The notes under the pieces are model-generated. The model was given only the letters and a program-made list of their open reading frames with translations, searched no databases and was not told the DNA's origin. 64,000 nucleotides of DNA, taken from positions 124,001 to 188,000 of the forward strand of contig SWBL01000005.1 in the NCBI GenBank assembly GCA_024195585.1. Reading direction: 5' to 3'. Shown piece by piece: positions 22,254 through 31,440 of this stretch. Each line of letters starts with the position of its first letter. Positions within the stretch are counted from its first letter, which is position 1. Made by a program: the position numbers and the translations under genes. Source of the DNA: Aureobasidium sp. EXF-3400 (Eukaryota; Ascomycota; Dothideomycetes; Dothideales; Saccotheciaceae).

Positions 22254-23425
22254 AAGTCCTCTAGACTTTGACCATGCGAAATGTGGCACCAAAGATCATT
22301 CTGAGCTACGGTGGTCACTCGGGATGCCTAAGGCAAAGCTCTAGGGTAGAGTTGAATGTGGTGGTTACATGAGGCGTTCTGGGATTCTGTTAGTAGATGC
22401 GAGATGTGAGATGTTCGGGCGCAAGCGACAGAGAAACAATGATGATGGACGAATTGGATGAGACAAGTACACTCGAATAATACTTTGCATACCCTTGACT
22501 TCAGGCTGTTGTCATGTCTTTCTCGTGCAGTGTCTTGTACAATCAAGAATGTGTGACCAGTCCTATCTCGTGAGCCGGCATCAATCGTGGTACGGGTTGA
22601 TGTCGACCACTGAGGTCTCACTCTCTTATCTTTGGCATGCTGCTGTACGTGAATCTCTGCTTGAAATTCTCGTCACTGCATATTCGACGACAAGTATTCT
22701 CGACGGAAGGTAGTCTGTCTGACAGGTCGTTCCGTAAAGATGTCGTGAATGTTCACAGCAACCAATCAGGCAACAGCAAATGTTAAGATAGCAAACAAGG
22801 TCGAGAGGATATCTAGGACGGGTGGAGTGGTGAATAGGATTACGCTAACACAGATACCGGGCACTATCTCTGCTCTCGAACGTCTTGGCAGTGACCTCGA
22901 GCCAGTCATAAGAACAGCTCCTCGCACGTTGTTCAGTGAATGAGGGTTTCTCTCATGAAAAGACAGACAGCCAAAGGCCCGTGAGAAGGGCGTATAGAAC
23001 TAATTATTTGAGTAAAAGCCCACGTGCCCGGCGCAAACCAATGAAAAAATGGTGCCTCGCCTGAGGCAGCGCGTTTGTCTGGAAACTTTAAGAAGAGAGC
23101 TCCAGCTCGTCGACGTTTCTGCACCTTCTCCGTCGCCCTCGCTCGCTGTCAAGGACTCTTGGAAGGGATCGTTCCGAGTCGAAATAGACGACAATTGCGA
23201 TTTTGCAACTACTGATTCTCAGGTTGTTAGTGTAGGAGACAAGATCCCAGGCTTCAGGACTTCTGCTGGTATGCATAAAGCTCTCAATCCTGCCGAGGCT
23301 GTTGTCACCTGCAACGTTTCGTGCCTTTTACAATTGTCCACAGATCTGATGTTTTGTGCTTGGTAGCATTCTTTACATCTCTTCGAACCAATCTCCACTT
23401 GGGCGTATCGCCTCCGCCTTCGCCA
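22254..23425. other. Intergenic region
   Basis: About 1.17 kb between two plus-strand genes: 3' flank of the kinase, then the promoter and leader of the next gene. A plus frame from 23049 (ATG) runs to 23366 but shows no domain; it may be leader sequence or an upstream exon not resolved here. A CACGTG E-box lies at about 23021. Confidence 0.45.
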
Positions 23426-24261
23426 ATGTCGACACCACCGAGTATGAGAGCGAGCGCCTCTTCAATTGGCCCACCCTCTCCGCTACAGAACGCAGTCGAT
23501 AATGGCTCCGACATACCTGAGGGGCCTCTTACAGGAGTCCCAGATCTCAAGACATATGTCGCAGAGACAGAAGAGGATAAAATAGCTGCTTTGAAGCTGG
23601 TCGCAGACAGTATTGCGCAGATGCGCCAAACGGCCAATCGCATTCTGATGTTCAACCCCTTCAACTTGGCTGCCTTCATTGCCTTTCTGGCCGTTGTTAG
23701 CCAGTACCTCATCAAGTCCCGTTCGGATATTGGCATCATGTTCACTACCTCGGCCGGAATCTTGATGGCTGCCATGGTCACAATCCGTCGCTTCACCAAC
23801 CCGTACATCGCCCTCGCCGAAGAAGTTCACATCAGCATGCTGGAAGATGCCGATGTTTTGGTCACAAAATATGGTAATGAGGTGATTGGAACAGTCATTT
23901 TGGGCTGGGTTGATGCAGAGACAAAGGGCAAGAGACGCAAGTGGAGAGCCGAGATCAAGGGCTGGGCAGTAAGAATACGATACCGCGGCAAGGGCGAGGG
24001 CATCGCCCTGCTTCAAGAAGCCGTCAATTTGGCCAGAAAGAAGGACGCTGATGGCATTTTATTCGCGCCCGACCACGCAAGTAAGTGCTTGGTAAATTCT
24101 TCAAAAGACTCGGTCCGTTCTAACAGCAAGCAGATTCAAAACGCGTTCTCTGGGACTTTTACAATGGGCCATTTGAGAAGAAAGAGAAGAAGGCTGCAGC
24201 CAAGCTGCAAGCTCTGTGGGACAACAACGCCAAGAGCAACACGAAATCGAAGAGAAGATAG
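23426..24261 (+). CDS. GNAT-like membrane protein
   Basis: Two exons: 23426-24080 and 24134-24261; the 53-bp intron has a GTAAGT donor and an AGCAG acceptor. The product is 260 aa. A Pro/Ser-rich N-terminus is followed by two adjacent hydrophobic helices (about residues 75-120), then a domain with VIGTVILGW, a basic strand and VRIRYRGKGEGIALLQEAV. The RxxGxG stretch resembles the acetyl-CoA loop of GNAT acetyltransferases, and the downstream SKRVLWDFYNGPFEKKEKK helix, restored by splicing, fits the fold's C-terminus. The function is unknown. The start was placed at MSTPPSM because the upstream frame has no ATG. Confidence 0.65.
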
Positions 24262-25369
24262 ATTTCTCATCTCGCTATTAATATTAAGATACCCACTTCA
24301 TTTTTCGAGGTCACCTTCAAATAAGCAAATCACAATCGACTACTCTTTTGATGATCGATCGACTCGCAACTTCTCGTCTTGTCAGCAAACTCGAGTGCCG
24401 AAACGCTTCACTGGAGGACCCAAATGCTGTCCGCAGAGCTTCGACTCACAAAGGCGAGAGGCAGTGATTGTATGGGGCAAGGTTGTGCTCTGAGCACTTT
24501 GACCGTTGTTGTCTTCCTTGAATGTGAACAGGACATGTTTCGGTCTCGACGATCTGGTCGAGACTCTTGGTGAGATGCAATAATAACCGTCGCAAGTCTC
24601 GCAACCCCAGACCTTTGAACAATTATCTCTTTCAGGTATGCATAAAATTATATTCACATGAACGTCCTGAGGTCGCTCGAGTCTATGACCGACTACTGAC
24701 TGGCAATGCTTGAACATCTGCGCAACCACTTACGTCGCTCAATAAAGCCACAAACACGACACTTTCTCGTTGAGGTCTTTACGTGTTGTCAGCTCGGTCA
24801 TAACAGATACCTGCAAGGAATATGAACCCTCTATCTTGTGTGAAAGGGTCATATTTTGCAAGTTTGTCCTTAAAAAGCCTTGTGTGCCAAAACAGCGCCG
24901 CCACGCGAAGCTGCCGGCGCGCCGTTGGTTCAACCAACGCCTCTATCAGTATAACGGTTCTACTGATAGGAAGCCTCGCCGTCACAGAATATCTTTTTTT
25001 CTTGCGGAATCTTGCCAGAATGGTGCGGAGTCGTCTCTGTTCTCTCGAGTCTGGCCAGAACCGCGTTCGAGACAACCCAGACCAAGTACCGAATACCGAA
25101 AACGTTACGATCGTTTACTTTGTCTATCGATGCGGCAACGGTGCAAGTCGCCCTACGCTCTGGCATCTATGTAGACCCTGATGGTGGAATGCTCTCAGAA
25201 AGGAGATATAACTTCGATATCCAGCTTGTCTTTTGCATTCCCAGCAGCAGCTCAGTACAACTCTCCTCGCAGATCCGTGGGTGTCTCATCGCCTCGACTT
25301 GTTCCACTCGCTTGACCATACTATCTCCTTATACGCTTCAATCGTTTCTATCCTCTAATACCATCAATC
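24262..25369. other. Intergenic region with inverted repeats
   Basis: About 1.1 kb upstream of the Ser-rich wall protein. Several overlapping short open frames on both strands (24380-25475) are probably chance. Two perfect inverted repeats lie side by side at 24924-24969. The final 100 bases are C/T-rich leader. Confidence 0.5.
24924..24969. repeat. Tandem inverted repeats (two hairpins)
   Basis: GTTGGTT-C-AACCAAC (24924-24938) is a near-perfect palindrome. Five bases later CTATCAGTA (24943-24951) pairs exactly with TACTGATAG (24961-24969) around a nine-base loop. Both are exact by eye. Their role is unknown. Confidence 0.75.
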
Positions 25370-26713
25370 ATGCGTTTCGAAACTCCCATCAGCCAGGTGG
25401 CTCTGGTCTCCCTGCTCGCCAGCGCAGCAGTTGCAGTGCCTCGCAATGTTCCTGTCAAGGCAGTAGAGGCTGACCTAGTTGAGCGTGCCCCGAGTGCTGC
25501 CCTTTTGGTTGCCCCTACCACTCGTGTTGGCGGCGCTCTCATTGTCCTGCCTGAGTTCTTGGCCACATCGTCCAGTTTCTCAAAGTCTTCTAGCAAGACA
25601 AGTGCAAAGACGACCTCTTCCAGCAAGAAGAGCTCATCTAAGTCGTCTTCGTCTTCAAGCTCGGCCAAAAAGACTTCTTCATCCCCATCGGCCAAGACTA
25701 CTTCATCTGTGAAGAAGTCCTCAAGCAGCAGCAGCGTCAAGAAGTCTAGCAGCTCATCCATGGCAACTTCCTCTTCTGCAAAGACTAGCAGCTCGGCAAA
25801 GAAGACATCTTCTTCGTCGAAGGCTAGCTCTTCCTCTTCGAAGGCTGGACCTTCTACTACCAACATCCCTGCCAAGGTTTCCAGCATCCAGTCCAAGGTC
25901 TCAAGCGTCGAGTCCAAGGTCTCCTCAAAGGTCTCGAGTGTCGAGTCCAAGGTTTCCTCCAAGCTGGCTTCAATCGCTTCTCAAGTCACTGCCCACAAGT
26001 CTTCTTCGTCTTCTTCAAAAGCCAGCACTAGCGCCCTTTCTTCGTCTTCGGCATCTCGTGCCTCTTCTTCCTCTGCTGTGTCATCCAGCTCTTCAAGCTC
26101 ATCGGCCAGCAAGTCTTCTTCCAGCTCCTCTGCCGTTTCTTCTTCGAGCAGCTCCACCTTCTCTTCCACTCAATCTCCTTCTAGCTCATCTTCGAGCATC
26201 GTTAGCTCTTCCTCCACAGCCCAGAGCAGCTCTACCTCATCGAGCTCTTCTGCCACTCCCACCAACTCCTTTGTCTCCAGCTCCAGCTCTTCAGCACTTT
26301 CCTCTTCTTCATCAAGCTCGTTGATCGAGTCTTCATCCACTTTCTCAGCCTCGTTGACCGAGTCTTCCTCCTCTTCCTCTTCTTCTTCCTCTTCATCTTC
26401 TTCATCAGCCTCTCCTTCCCCTACTCCTTCATTCGCCAACACTAACGGCACCCTCGCCACCAACGACAAATTCGCCTCTTCGGTTATTTCCTCTGTCGAA
26501 TCTCGCTTCTCTTCCGCTCTGGCAGCGAAGTCCATCTCCATGCCTTCCTTTTCTTCCTTCTCCACCCCCACCGGCTTTGGCACCAGCGTCCAGCCCAGTG
26601 CTACCAGTGCCTTTGTCAGCAAGGTGGAGAGTGTGATCAGCAGTTACCTTTCCGAGAAGTCAATTTCGGTTTCGTTGCCTACTACCACTGCTTCTGCTTC
26701 TGCTAGTGCATAA
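25370..26713 (+). CDS. Secreted serine-rich (mucin-like) cell-wall protein
   Basis: Single exon, 447 aa. A signal peptide is clear (hydrophobic residues 9-22, cleavage near AVAVP). Residues 65-170 are Ser/Lys blocks (KSSS, KTSSS), 170-215 carry a repeat of the type VSSVESKVSSK, and 215-350 are almost pure Ser with scattered Ala, Thr and Val. A less biased C-terminal part holds two related units, SVISSVESRFSSALAAKSIS and SKVESVISSYLSEKSIS. Such proteins are heavily O-mannosylated in the wall or matrix. No GPI-anchor signal is evident: the end is Ser/Ala/Thr rather than a hydrophobic tail. Long antisense frames over this gene result from codon bias. The copy number of the Ser runs probably varies between strains. 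Confidence 0.8.
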   Translation: MRFETPISQVALVSLLASAAVAVPRNVPVKAVEADLVERAPSAALLVAPTTRVGGALIVLPEFLATSSSFSKSSSKTSAKTTSSSKKSSSKSSSSSSSAKKTSSSPSAKTTSSVKKSSSSSSVKKSSSSSMATSSSAKTSSSAKKTSSSSKASSSSSKAGPSTTNIPAKVSSIQSKVSSVESKVSSKVSSVESKVSSKLASIASQVTAHKSSSSSSKASTSALSSSSASRASSSSAVSSSSSSSSASKSSSSSSAVSSSSSSTFSSTQSPSSSSSSIVSSSSTAQSSSTSSSSSATPTNSFVSSSSSSALSSSSSSSLIESSSTFSASLTESSSSSSSSSSSSSSSASPSPTPSFANTNGTLATNDKFASSVISSVESRFSSALAAKSISMPSFSSFSTPTGFGTSVQPSATSAFVSKVESVISSYLSEKSISVSLPTTTASASASA

Positions 26714-27529
26714 GTTTGAGTAGGGTTTGGGTGTTTTCTCTTAGGGGTTCTTTTGTTGTTGGGTTAACGTGTAATGTGGATGATTGAACCATGGGTCTTG
26801 ATGATCGTGGTGGCTAGATATTTGTACATGTGATAATAGAAGCAACTTCGTTTATATCATATCTTCTCCCGTTTACTAAATATTGCCACAATATAACTGC
26901 AGACATGATAAATACCTTAGAAAAAAGTGTTGTTTGCATAGAGAGACCTGTTCAGGGCTATCCTTTTAGCCGGAGACATACAAAGACCCGTACTGTGCAT
27001 TTCAACAGCTTATAGAAAGAACCATATATGGGAAGAGGGAGGACAGGTGGAGAAGTAGGACCGCAGTCGATCTTGATGGCTGCAATACTTCGATGTGCAG
27101 ACAAGAAATTCTGACTACATAAAGGTCTATCCAATTTGCGTTGTGTAAAGGCAACACTGTCCTCTGCAACCCTAATGCGAGTCGTGACCATGACCATTGG
27201 ATCCATGGTACTTAGGTAACAAAGTCTTATTCTCACTTCTGGATATCTCATCTTCTTTCAAGTCTCTCGTCTGCTAGTCGGCCTGGACTTTCGTCTTTCC
27301 ACTGAGATGTTCAGCTTGATTGGCTGACATACACCACCACATGTTCTCTCCTGCACTTGAAAAACCGAGTTCAAGATATGAGATCCAGTAGGTTGACTTG
27401 ATCGTGCACCTATCGCAGCTCCATGCTACATCAGGACAGACCGTGAACGACGTCGATCATGAGTGTCAGCGTATCATTAAGGATTCTAGATTCAGATTGA
27501 CAACACAATCATCTTTTGTAATGACCTTT
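26714..27529. other. Intergenic region between converging genes
   Basis: About 815 bases, 3' flanks of the Ser-rich gene and of the acidic orphan. A/T-rich near 26760-26920. No gene or repeat seen. Confidence 0.45.
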
Positions 27530-28240
27530 TCAGTCTACGCGTTTTCGCTTACGCTCGCGCTCGCAGTCCTCGAACCACGAATCTGGGACTCTCGCAGGGC
27601 CAGGGGGTAGTCTGTTCAAGTCGGCAGGAGTAGGGGCAGGATCCTCGGCGACGAACAACATGACCTCGTCATGAACTGGCGTAACGATGGGTTGATCGCC
27701 GTCCTCTTCATCCACATAATGCGACTCAGTTTGCGACATTTGAGAAAGCTCTTCCCTGAGTTGTCGGGATGGAGAATCTAATTCGGGGTCTTCCTCAGGC
27801 TCAGATTCCGGCTTAGGTATCACCATCAACCCAAACCAGTCATCTCTTTGATCGAGAAACGATGTGTCTTGGGGTAGTTTCTCCAACTCTCTAGCTGCAC
27901 GTTGGATGCCTTCGCTGTACCATTTGATTCGCTTTAGTGGTAGTTGTGCTCCTTCTCGGTGGATGGTTTGAGGTGGTAGCTCGTAGTCTGAATCTTCGTC
28001 GGTGTCTGATTGACTGAAAGTACCACCAGCCTCGATGATGTCATGGAGTTCGTCTGCAAGATCGGGGAAGCAATAGTAGTTGAGGATCCGGCGTTCTGTG
28101 ATTGGCTTGATTTGAGTACGAGCTCGTAGTCTTGTGCGGTGGGTTTTGTTTGGCATGACGGGTCGAGGAGAGCGTGGCGCCATCATCACATCTGTTTCTG
28201 GCGTGGGTATCATTGTTGGAGGTTCTGACGTGGGAATCAT
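27530..28240 (-). CDS. Acidic orphan protein with C-terminal nuclear signal
   Basis: Single exon, 236 aa, not recognised. The N-terminus is Pro/Thr/Met-rich, then a basic patch (RTRLRARTQIKP) leads into RRILNYYCFPDLADELHDII, which is the best candidate for a folded segment. The rest is acidic and Pro-rich (SDTDEDSDYELPP, SEPEEDPELDSP), and the protein ends in the basic cluster RERKRKRVD, a likely nuclear localisation signal. The first ATG of the frame is used. It is head to head with the Clr2-like gene, 337 bp apart. Likely nuclear and mostly disordered. Confidence 0.6.
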   Translation of the reverse strand: MIPTSEPPTMIPTPETDVMMAPRSPRPVMPNKTHRTRLRARTQIKPITERRILNYYCFPDLADELHDIIEAGGTFSQSDTDEDSDYELPPQTIHREGAQLPLKRIKWYSEGIQRAARELEKLPQDTSFLDQRDDWFGLMVIPKPESEPEEDPELDSPSRQLREELSQMSQTESHYVDEEDGDQPIVTPVHDEVMLFVAEDPAPTPADLNRLPPGPARVPDSWFEDCERERKRKRVD

Positions 28241-28577
28241 CTTTGGAGGTTCCTGGCTGAGATATCCCTGATAGTGCTTAAGGTGTTATTTGACGTGTTG
28301 GATAAGGGGTATGCTTTGAGTTATGATGGCATTGCTATGGCGATATGAAGCTGTCCTGTTCGTGTTACAACCCAAGAAAGTGCCGGAACCACAAATATTG
28401 TTTAGCTTCCAAGAGCGAGAAGAATGGTCCGGAAACAAGTTCGTGTCAAGTCGAAAACAGAAGTGTGGTGTTTGATGTGAAACAAGACGCAGAACACCGC
28501 CACAATTCTTCTCCACAAACGCCACACCACACCACGCGACGCCCGCACGTACCAACACTAGGCCCAAAAGCGTAACC
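28241..28577. promoter_or_regulatory. Bidirectional promoter region
   Basis: 337 bases between two head-to-head genes. No coding frame of note; nothing else seen. Confidence 0.4.
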
Positions 28578-29074
28578 ATGGAGGGCTTTGGTGGCTTGAT
28601 GAGCCCAGATGCTCTCAAAGAACTTCAAGCAGAGATAGCCAAGAAAGTCGCCAACAAGGAAGAGATACTCGTCCCTCTCCACTTCCTCTACTGGAGCGAT
28701 GGCAAAGAAGACAAAGTTCCTGGTCCCAACTCCAAGATGACCCAACAAGACCCAGCCGAATACCTCGAGGTGCTGAGCAAGAAATACTGTACGTGAATTC
28801 AGACATCCATGCAACGATAACAGGCTGATGACAATACATAGCCACAGACTACGATGTGAACCTCGTCTTCACCAGTCTTCCTCCCAACTACACTGTCTGG
28901 AAACAGAACCCTCCTCGCAGCGACATCTACCTCTATGGTCACCCTCGTGGCAGATTCCCTTCGGTCGATCAATTCACCTATCATGTCTGGAGCCTGCTCA
29001 ACAACAAGGTCGCAGAGTGCGATTGCAGACTGTGTGAAGGCAATGTTAGGGGCCAGGCCAAGGACAAGGCCTGA
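28578..29074 (+). CDS. Small Clr2 N-terminal-domain-like protein
   Basis: Two exons: 28578-28788 and 28842-29074; the 53-bp intron has a GTACGT donor and an ACATAG acceptor. The product is 147 aa. The second exon holds SDIYLYGHPRGRFPSVDQF, a helix HVWSLLNNK and the metal-ligand-like cluster CDCRLCEG. The combination of a GHPxGxFxS loop and a CxCxxC motif resembles the N-terminal domain of the silencing factor Clr2, where it lies near a similar cysteine cluster. The full-size Clr2 is much longer, so this is either a single-domain relative or another small family. The start has a favourable context (ACCATGG). Confidence 0.65.
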
Positions 29075-29669
29075 GCACTAAACCACCAGACCATGGCAAT
29101 GCCACAACGACACCATACTTTGCTCAGCCCACCCGCAATGGCCGACTGCAAAAATCAAGGGGTTCTATTCACGCGAGCAGTCCCTCCATTTCGAAAAAAA
29201 AAAGAAGCAAAAAACCATCTTCGCTGCAACAGCTAGTATGGGAAAACCCCCTCCTGCTTGCAAAGTATTCTACCTTTACAAGAGAGAAAGAACATTACAG
29301 TTCCGCTACATCCGAAGATCGAACCAAGGACTTCTGGGAGTTTCATCGCAAAGGATTTATGAATAGTCTTACCAATTGGGCCAACTCTACCGATTGCTGA
29401 GGAAACGTTAGTCTAGCTGCAATACTAGGTCTTAGTGGTGAGCGGAAAGTGAATGAATCAGTTGTGAAACTGAAGTCTGCATTCAAAGTCAAGTGAGTGA
29501 TGTCTTGAAACAGCTGTTTCCTTTACGTTTTCACTTCTTTTCTCTTGACTCGAGTGGAGTGAAGAGCATAGCTCGTGTCTTCCTGTATGCATGGGCTCTG
29601 TTAGGTTCAACGCGAGAGTCGAGTAGGGATAGAATGTTTGATACGAATTCAGTCATCCCAGAGATGGAT
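29075..29669. other. Intergenic region between converging genes
   Basis: About 595 bases of 3' flank. A run of A residues lies at about 29197. A tRNA-like A-box is present on the minus strand near 29360-29375 but the rest of a tRNA is not. Confidence 0.45.
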
Positions 29670-31136
29670 TTACTCGATCTGCATGTCGTTTAGCCCTCTA
29701 GCAATACCCTTCGCATCATTTACCGATCTTCCTAAACGAGATAAAAGTCGAGAGCTGTGCCACTCATTGCTGCTCACCTCTTGCCACTCTGCAGTGGTCA
29801 GCGAGCTACTGACAGTCTCTGTGATCGAAGTGATGCTGCCGTCACCGAACCCAAACATCTCCAGCTCCCTACCCGTTCCAGATTGTGCAAAATCCGGTTC
29901 GCCCCTGAGAGCAGGATCTGTCAAGAATCTGTACGCCGACTCAACTTCACGCCAGCAGTCGGCAATGTCTGCTTTGCCAACTTGAGTCGGATCATCCAAG
30001 ATTGTATCATCCGGATCGGGTGCTAACTTGACGTAAAGTTTTCGCACATTCGATGAGTTGCCCTTGTATGTGATTCGGTCAAGTGGCGAGCCGATATGGT
30101 TACCAAAGGGGAATACAGCCTTGTATGCTACCGACCACATTTCCATTTCGAGTCGAAATGCTCTACCTACCGATGCCAAAATGCCAGGGGGGTTCTTGTG
30201 AAAATACTCATACGTTGAGTAAGCTTCGAGAAAGGATCCTTCGTTGACAGCCAGATGGGTCCAAGGTCTAATGTAAATTAAACTGGAAAGAGCGGGTCTA
30301 CCGTATTCATTGGGTTCCATGACCAGCTCCACTGGCTTCGTCATGTCGTAGTAGTTTTCAGAAGGTGAGCGACTTTGGTCGGCAACTTCCACAGGCCTAG
30401 GCTCCCTCCAAACCGAGACCAACTGCATAGCCATGCCCGGAAATGCCCAAGCATCCAGCATATTCATACTGCAACCGAGAAGGCAGGCGAGCGTACTTGG
30501 AGGTGCCAACACCGAAACTCTTGCAGGGTCAAGCTTCTCGAATAGCAGGTTCCAGAAAGCCGTCGTCGCGATCAAACAGTGTACTTCATCACGGATGTAG
30601 TCGAGATCGTTCTTGCTGAGCTCTCCAGTGGCAACGATGATTAAAGATTGTACGCCATGACTAGCACTGCCATTGTTTGGCGACTCGAGAAATGCGAACA
30701 GGCTGGACAATTGTTCATTCAGCGTAGTCGTCCATCCCGCGGCCTTGTCCGTTCTTGCATCTTGCCAAACATGTCTGTAAGGAAGACGGATGTCGCGAGG
30801 ATAACCCGGATCGTCAAATAACCATTCTTTGAAGTTGGCAGTGATACTCTTGAGCTTTGGTGTGAGCAGTGACGGCTCAGCCTGTGCTATATGAGTTTGG
30901 AGCCGAAGTTGCAGGTGCGTGTACAGCAGCGGCGAGACCAATCGGTACCAGGTCTTAGATACTAGAATCAAGGATTTTAAGGGTTGCCTCTTCAAGTCAG
31001 ACGATTGGGTCAGACTGGTGTCAAGCGGATTCTTCTGCCAGTTCCAAGACGGTGGAGGAAGCATGAGATAGGTCAAGATGTGGGATCTGATCTCGTCCGG
31101 CAGCGACTCCAACCCTCTTCTAGAAGTCTCGGACAT
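29670..31136 (-). CDS. F-box-like protein
   Basis: Single exon, 488 aa. The N-terminus GLESLPDEIRSHILTYL, followed at about residue 52 by LKSLILVSKTWYRLVSPLLY, is a clear F-box: LPxEI start and SKTWYRLVxPxLY end, with a spacer somewhat longer than usual. The rest is a variable substrate-binding region without LRR or WD repeats, as in the large fungal F-box families. It would act as a substrate receptor of an SCF ubiquitin ligase. The ATG is at the start of the F-box. It is head to head with DNA2, 304 bp apart. Confidence 0.78.
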   Translation of the reverse strand: MSETSRRGLESLPDEIRSHILTYLMLPPPSWNWQKNPLDTSLTQSSDLKRQPLKSLILVSKTWYRLVSPLLYTHLQLRLQTHIAQAEPSLLTPKLKSITANFKEWLFDDPGYPRDIRLPYRHVWQDARTDKAAGWTTTLNEQLSSLFAFLESPNNGSASHGVQSLIIVATGELSKNDLDYIRDEVHCLIATTAFWNLLFEKLDPARVSVLAPPSTLACLLGCSMNMLDAWAFPGMAMQLVSVWREPRPVEVADQSRSPSENYYDMTKPVELVMEPNEYGRPALSSLIYIRPWTHLAVNEGSFLEAYSTYEYFHKNPPGILASVGRAFRLEMEMWSVAYKAVFPFGNHIGSPLDRITYKGNSSNVRKLYVKLAPDPDDTILDDPTQVGKADIADCWREVESAYRFLTDPALRGEPDFAQSGTGRELEMFGFGDGSITSITETVSSSLTTAEWQEVSSNEWHSSRLLSRLGRSVNDAKGIARGLNDMQIE

Positions 31137-31440
31137 GTTGTCGAGAGCGTTTTAGCACAATGATGATGAAATATGTCGTTGCCAGAAGCACAAGGTCAAA
31201 TCGTTGTTGCTCTGCCTCGACTGCTCGTCTACCTTATCTTATCGCTGCACCCGGGAAAGCGCTGATGGTTAGCGCTGTCATTGAAATGCCAAGGCTGTGG
31301 GGAAGGCGCGATGTGACGCGACTTCCGTGTCGCGAGGCGAACACGAAAATGCAACTGGCAGCAGGAAGGCATTGCTGCAGAGTGCGACAGTAGGTAGTCG
31401 TCAATAAACGGATCGAGTTGCTGCACTATTCACCTGCCTC
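31137..31440. promoter_or_regulatory. Bidirectional promoter of the F-box gene and DNA2
   Basis: 304 bases between two start codons. No coding frame of note. No TATA box is evident. Confidence 0.45.

Noticed and set aside
23049..23366. 106-aa plus-strand ORF upstream of the GNAT-like gene
   Set aside because: No domain and no convincing splice join to the downstream gene. It could still be an upstream exon.
25348..26622. Long acidic minus-strand ORFs opposite the Ser-rich gene
   Set aside because: They are Glu/Asp/Leu-rich mirror images of Ser codons on the plus strand, with no independent domain and no promoter or splice logic.
29310..29390. Possible tRNA on the minus strand (perfect A-box-like sequence and a GGTTCGA box)
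   Set aside because: T-stem and acceptor stem contain mismatches, including the invariant G-C pair next to the T-loop; no anticodon arm could be drawn.
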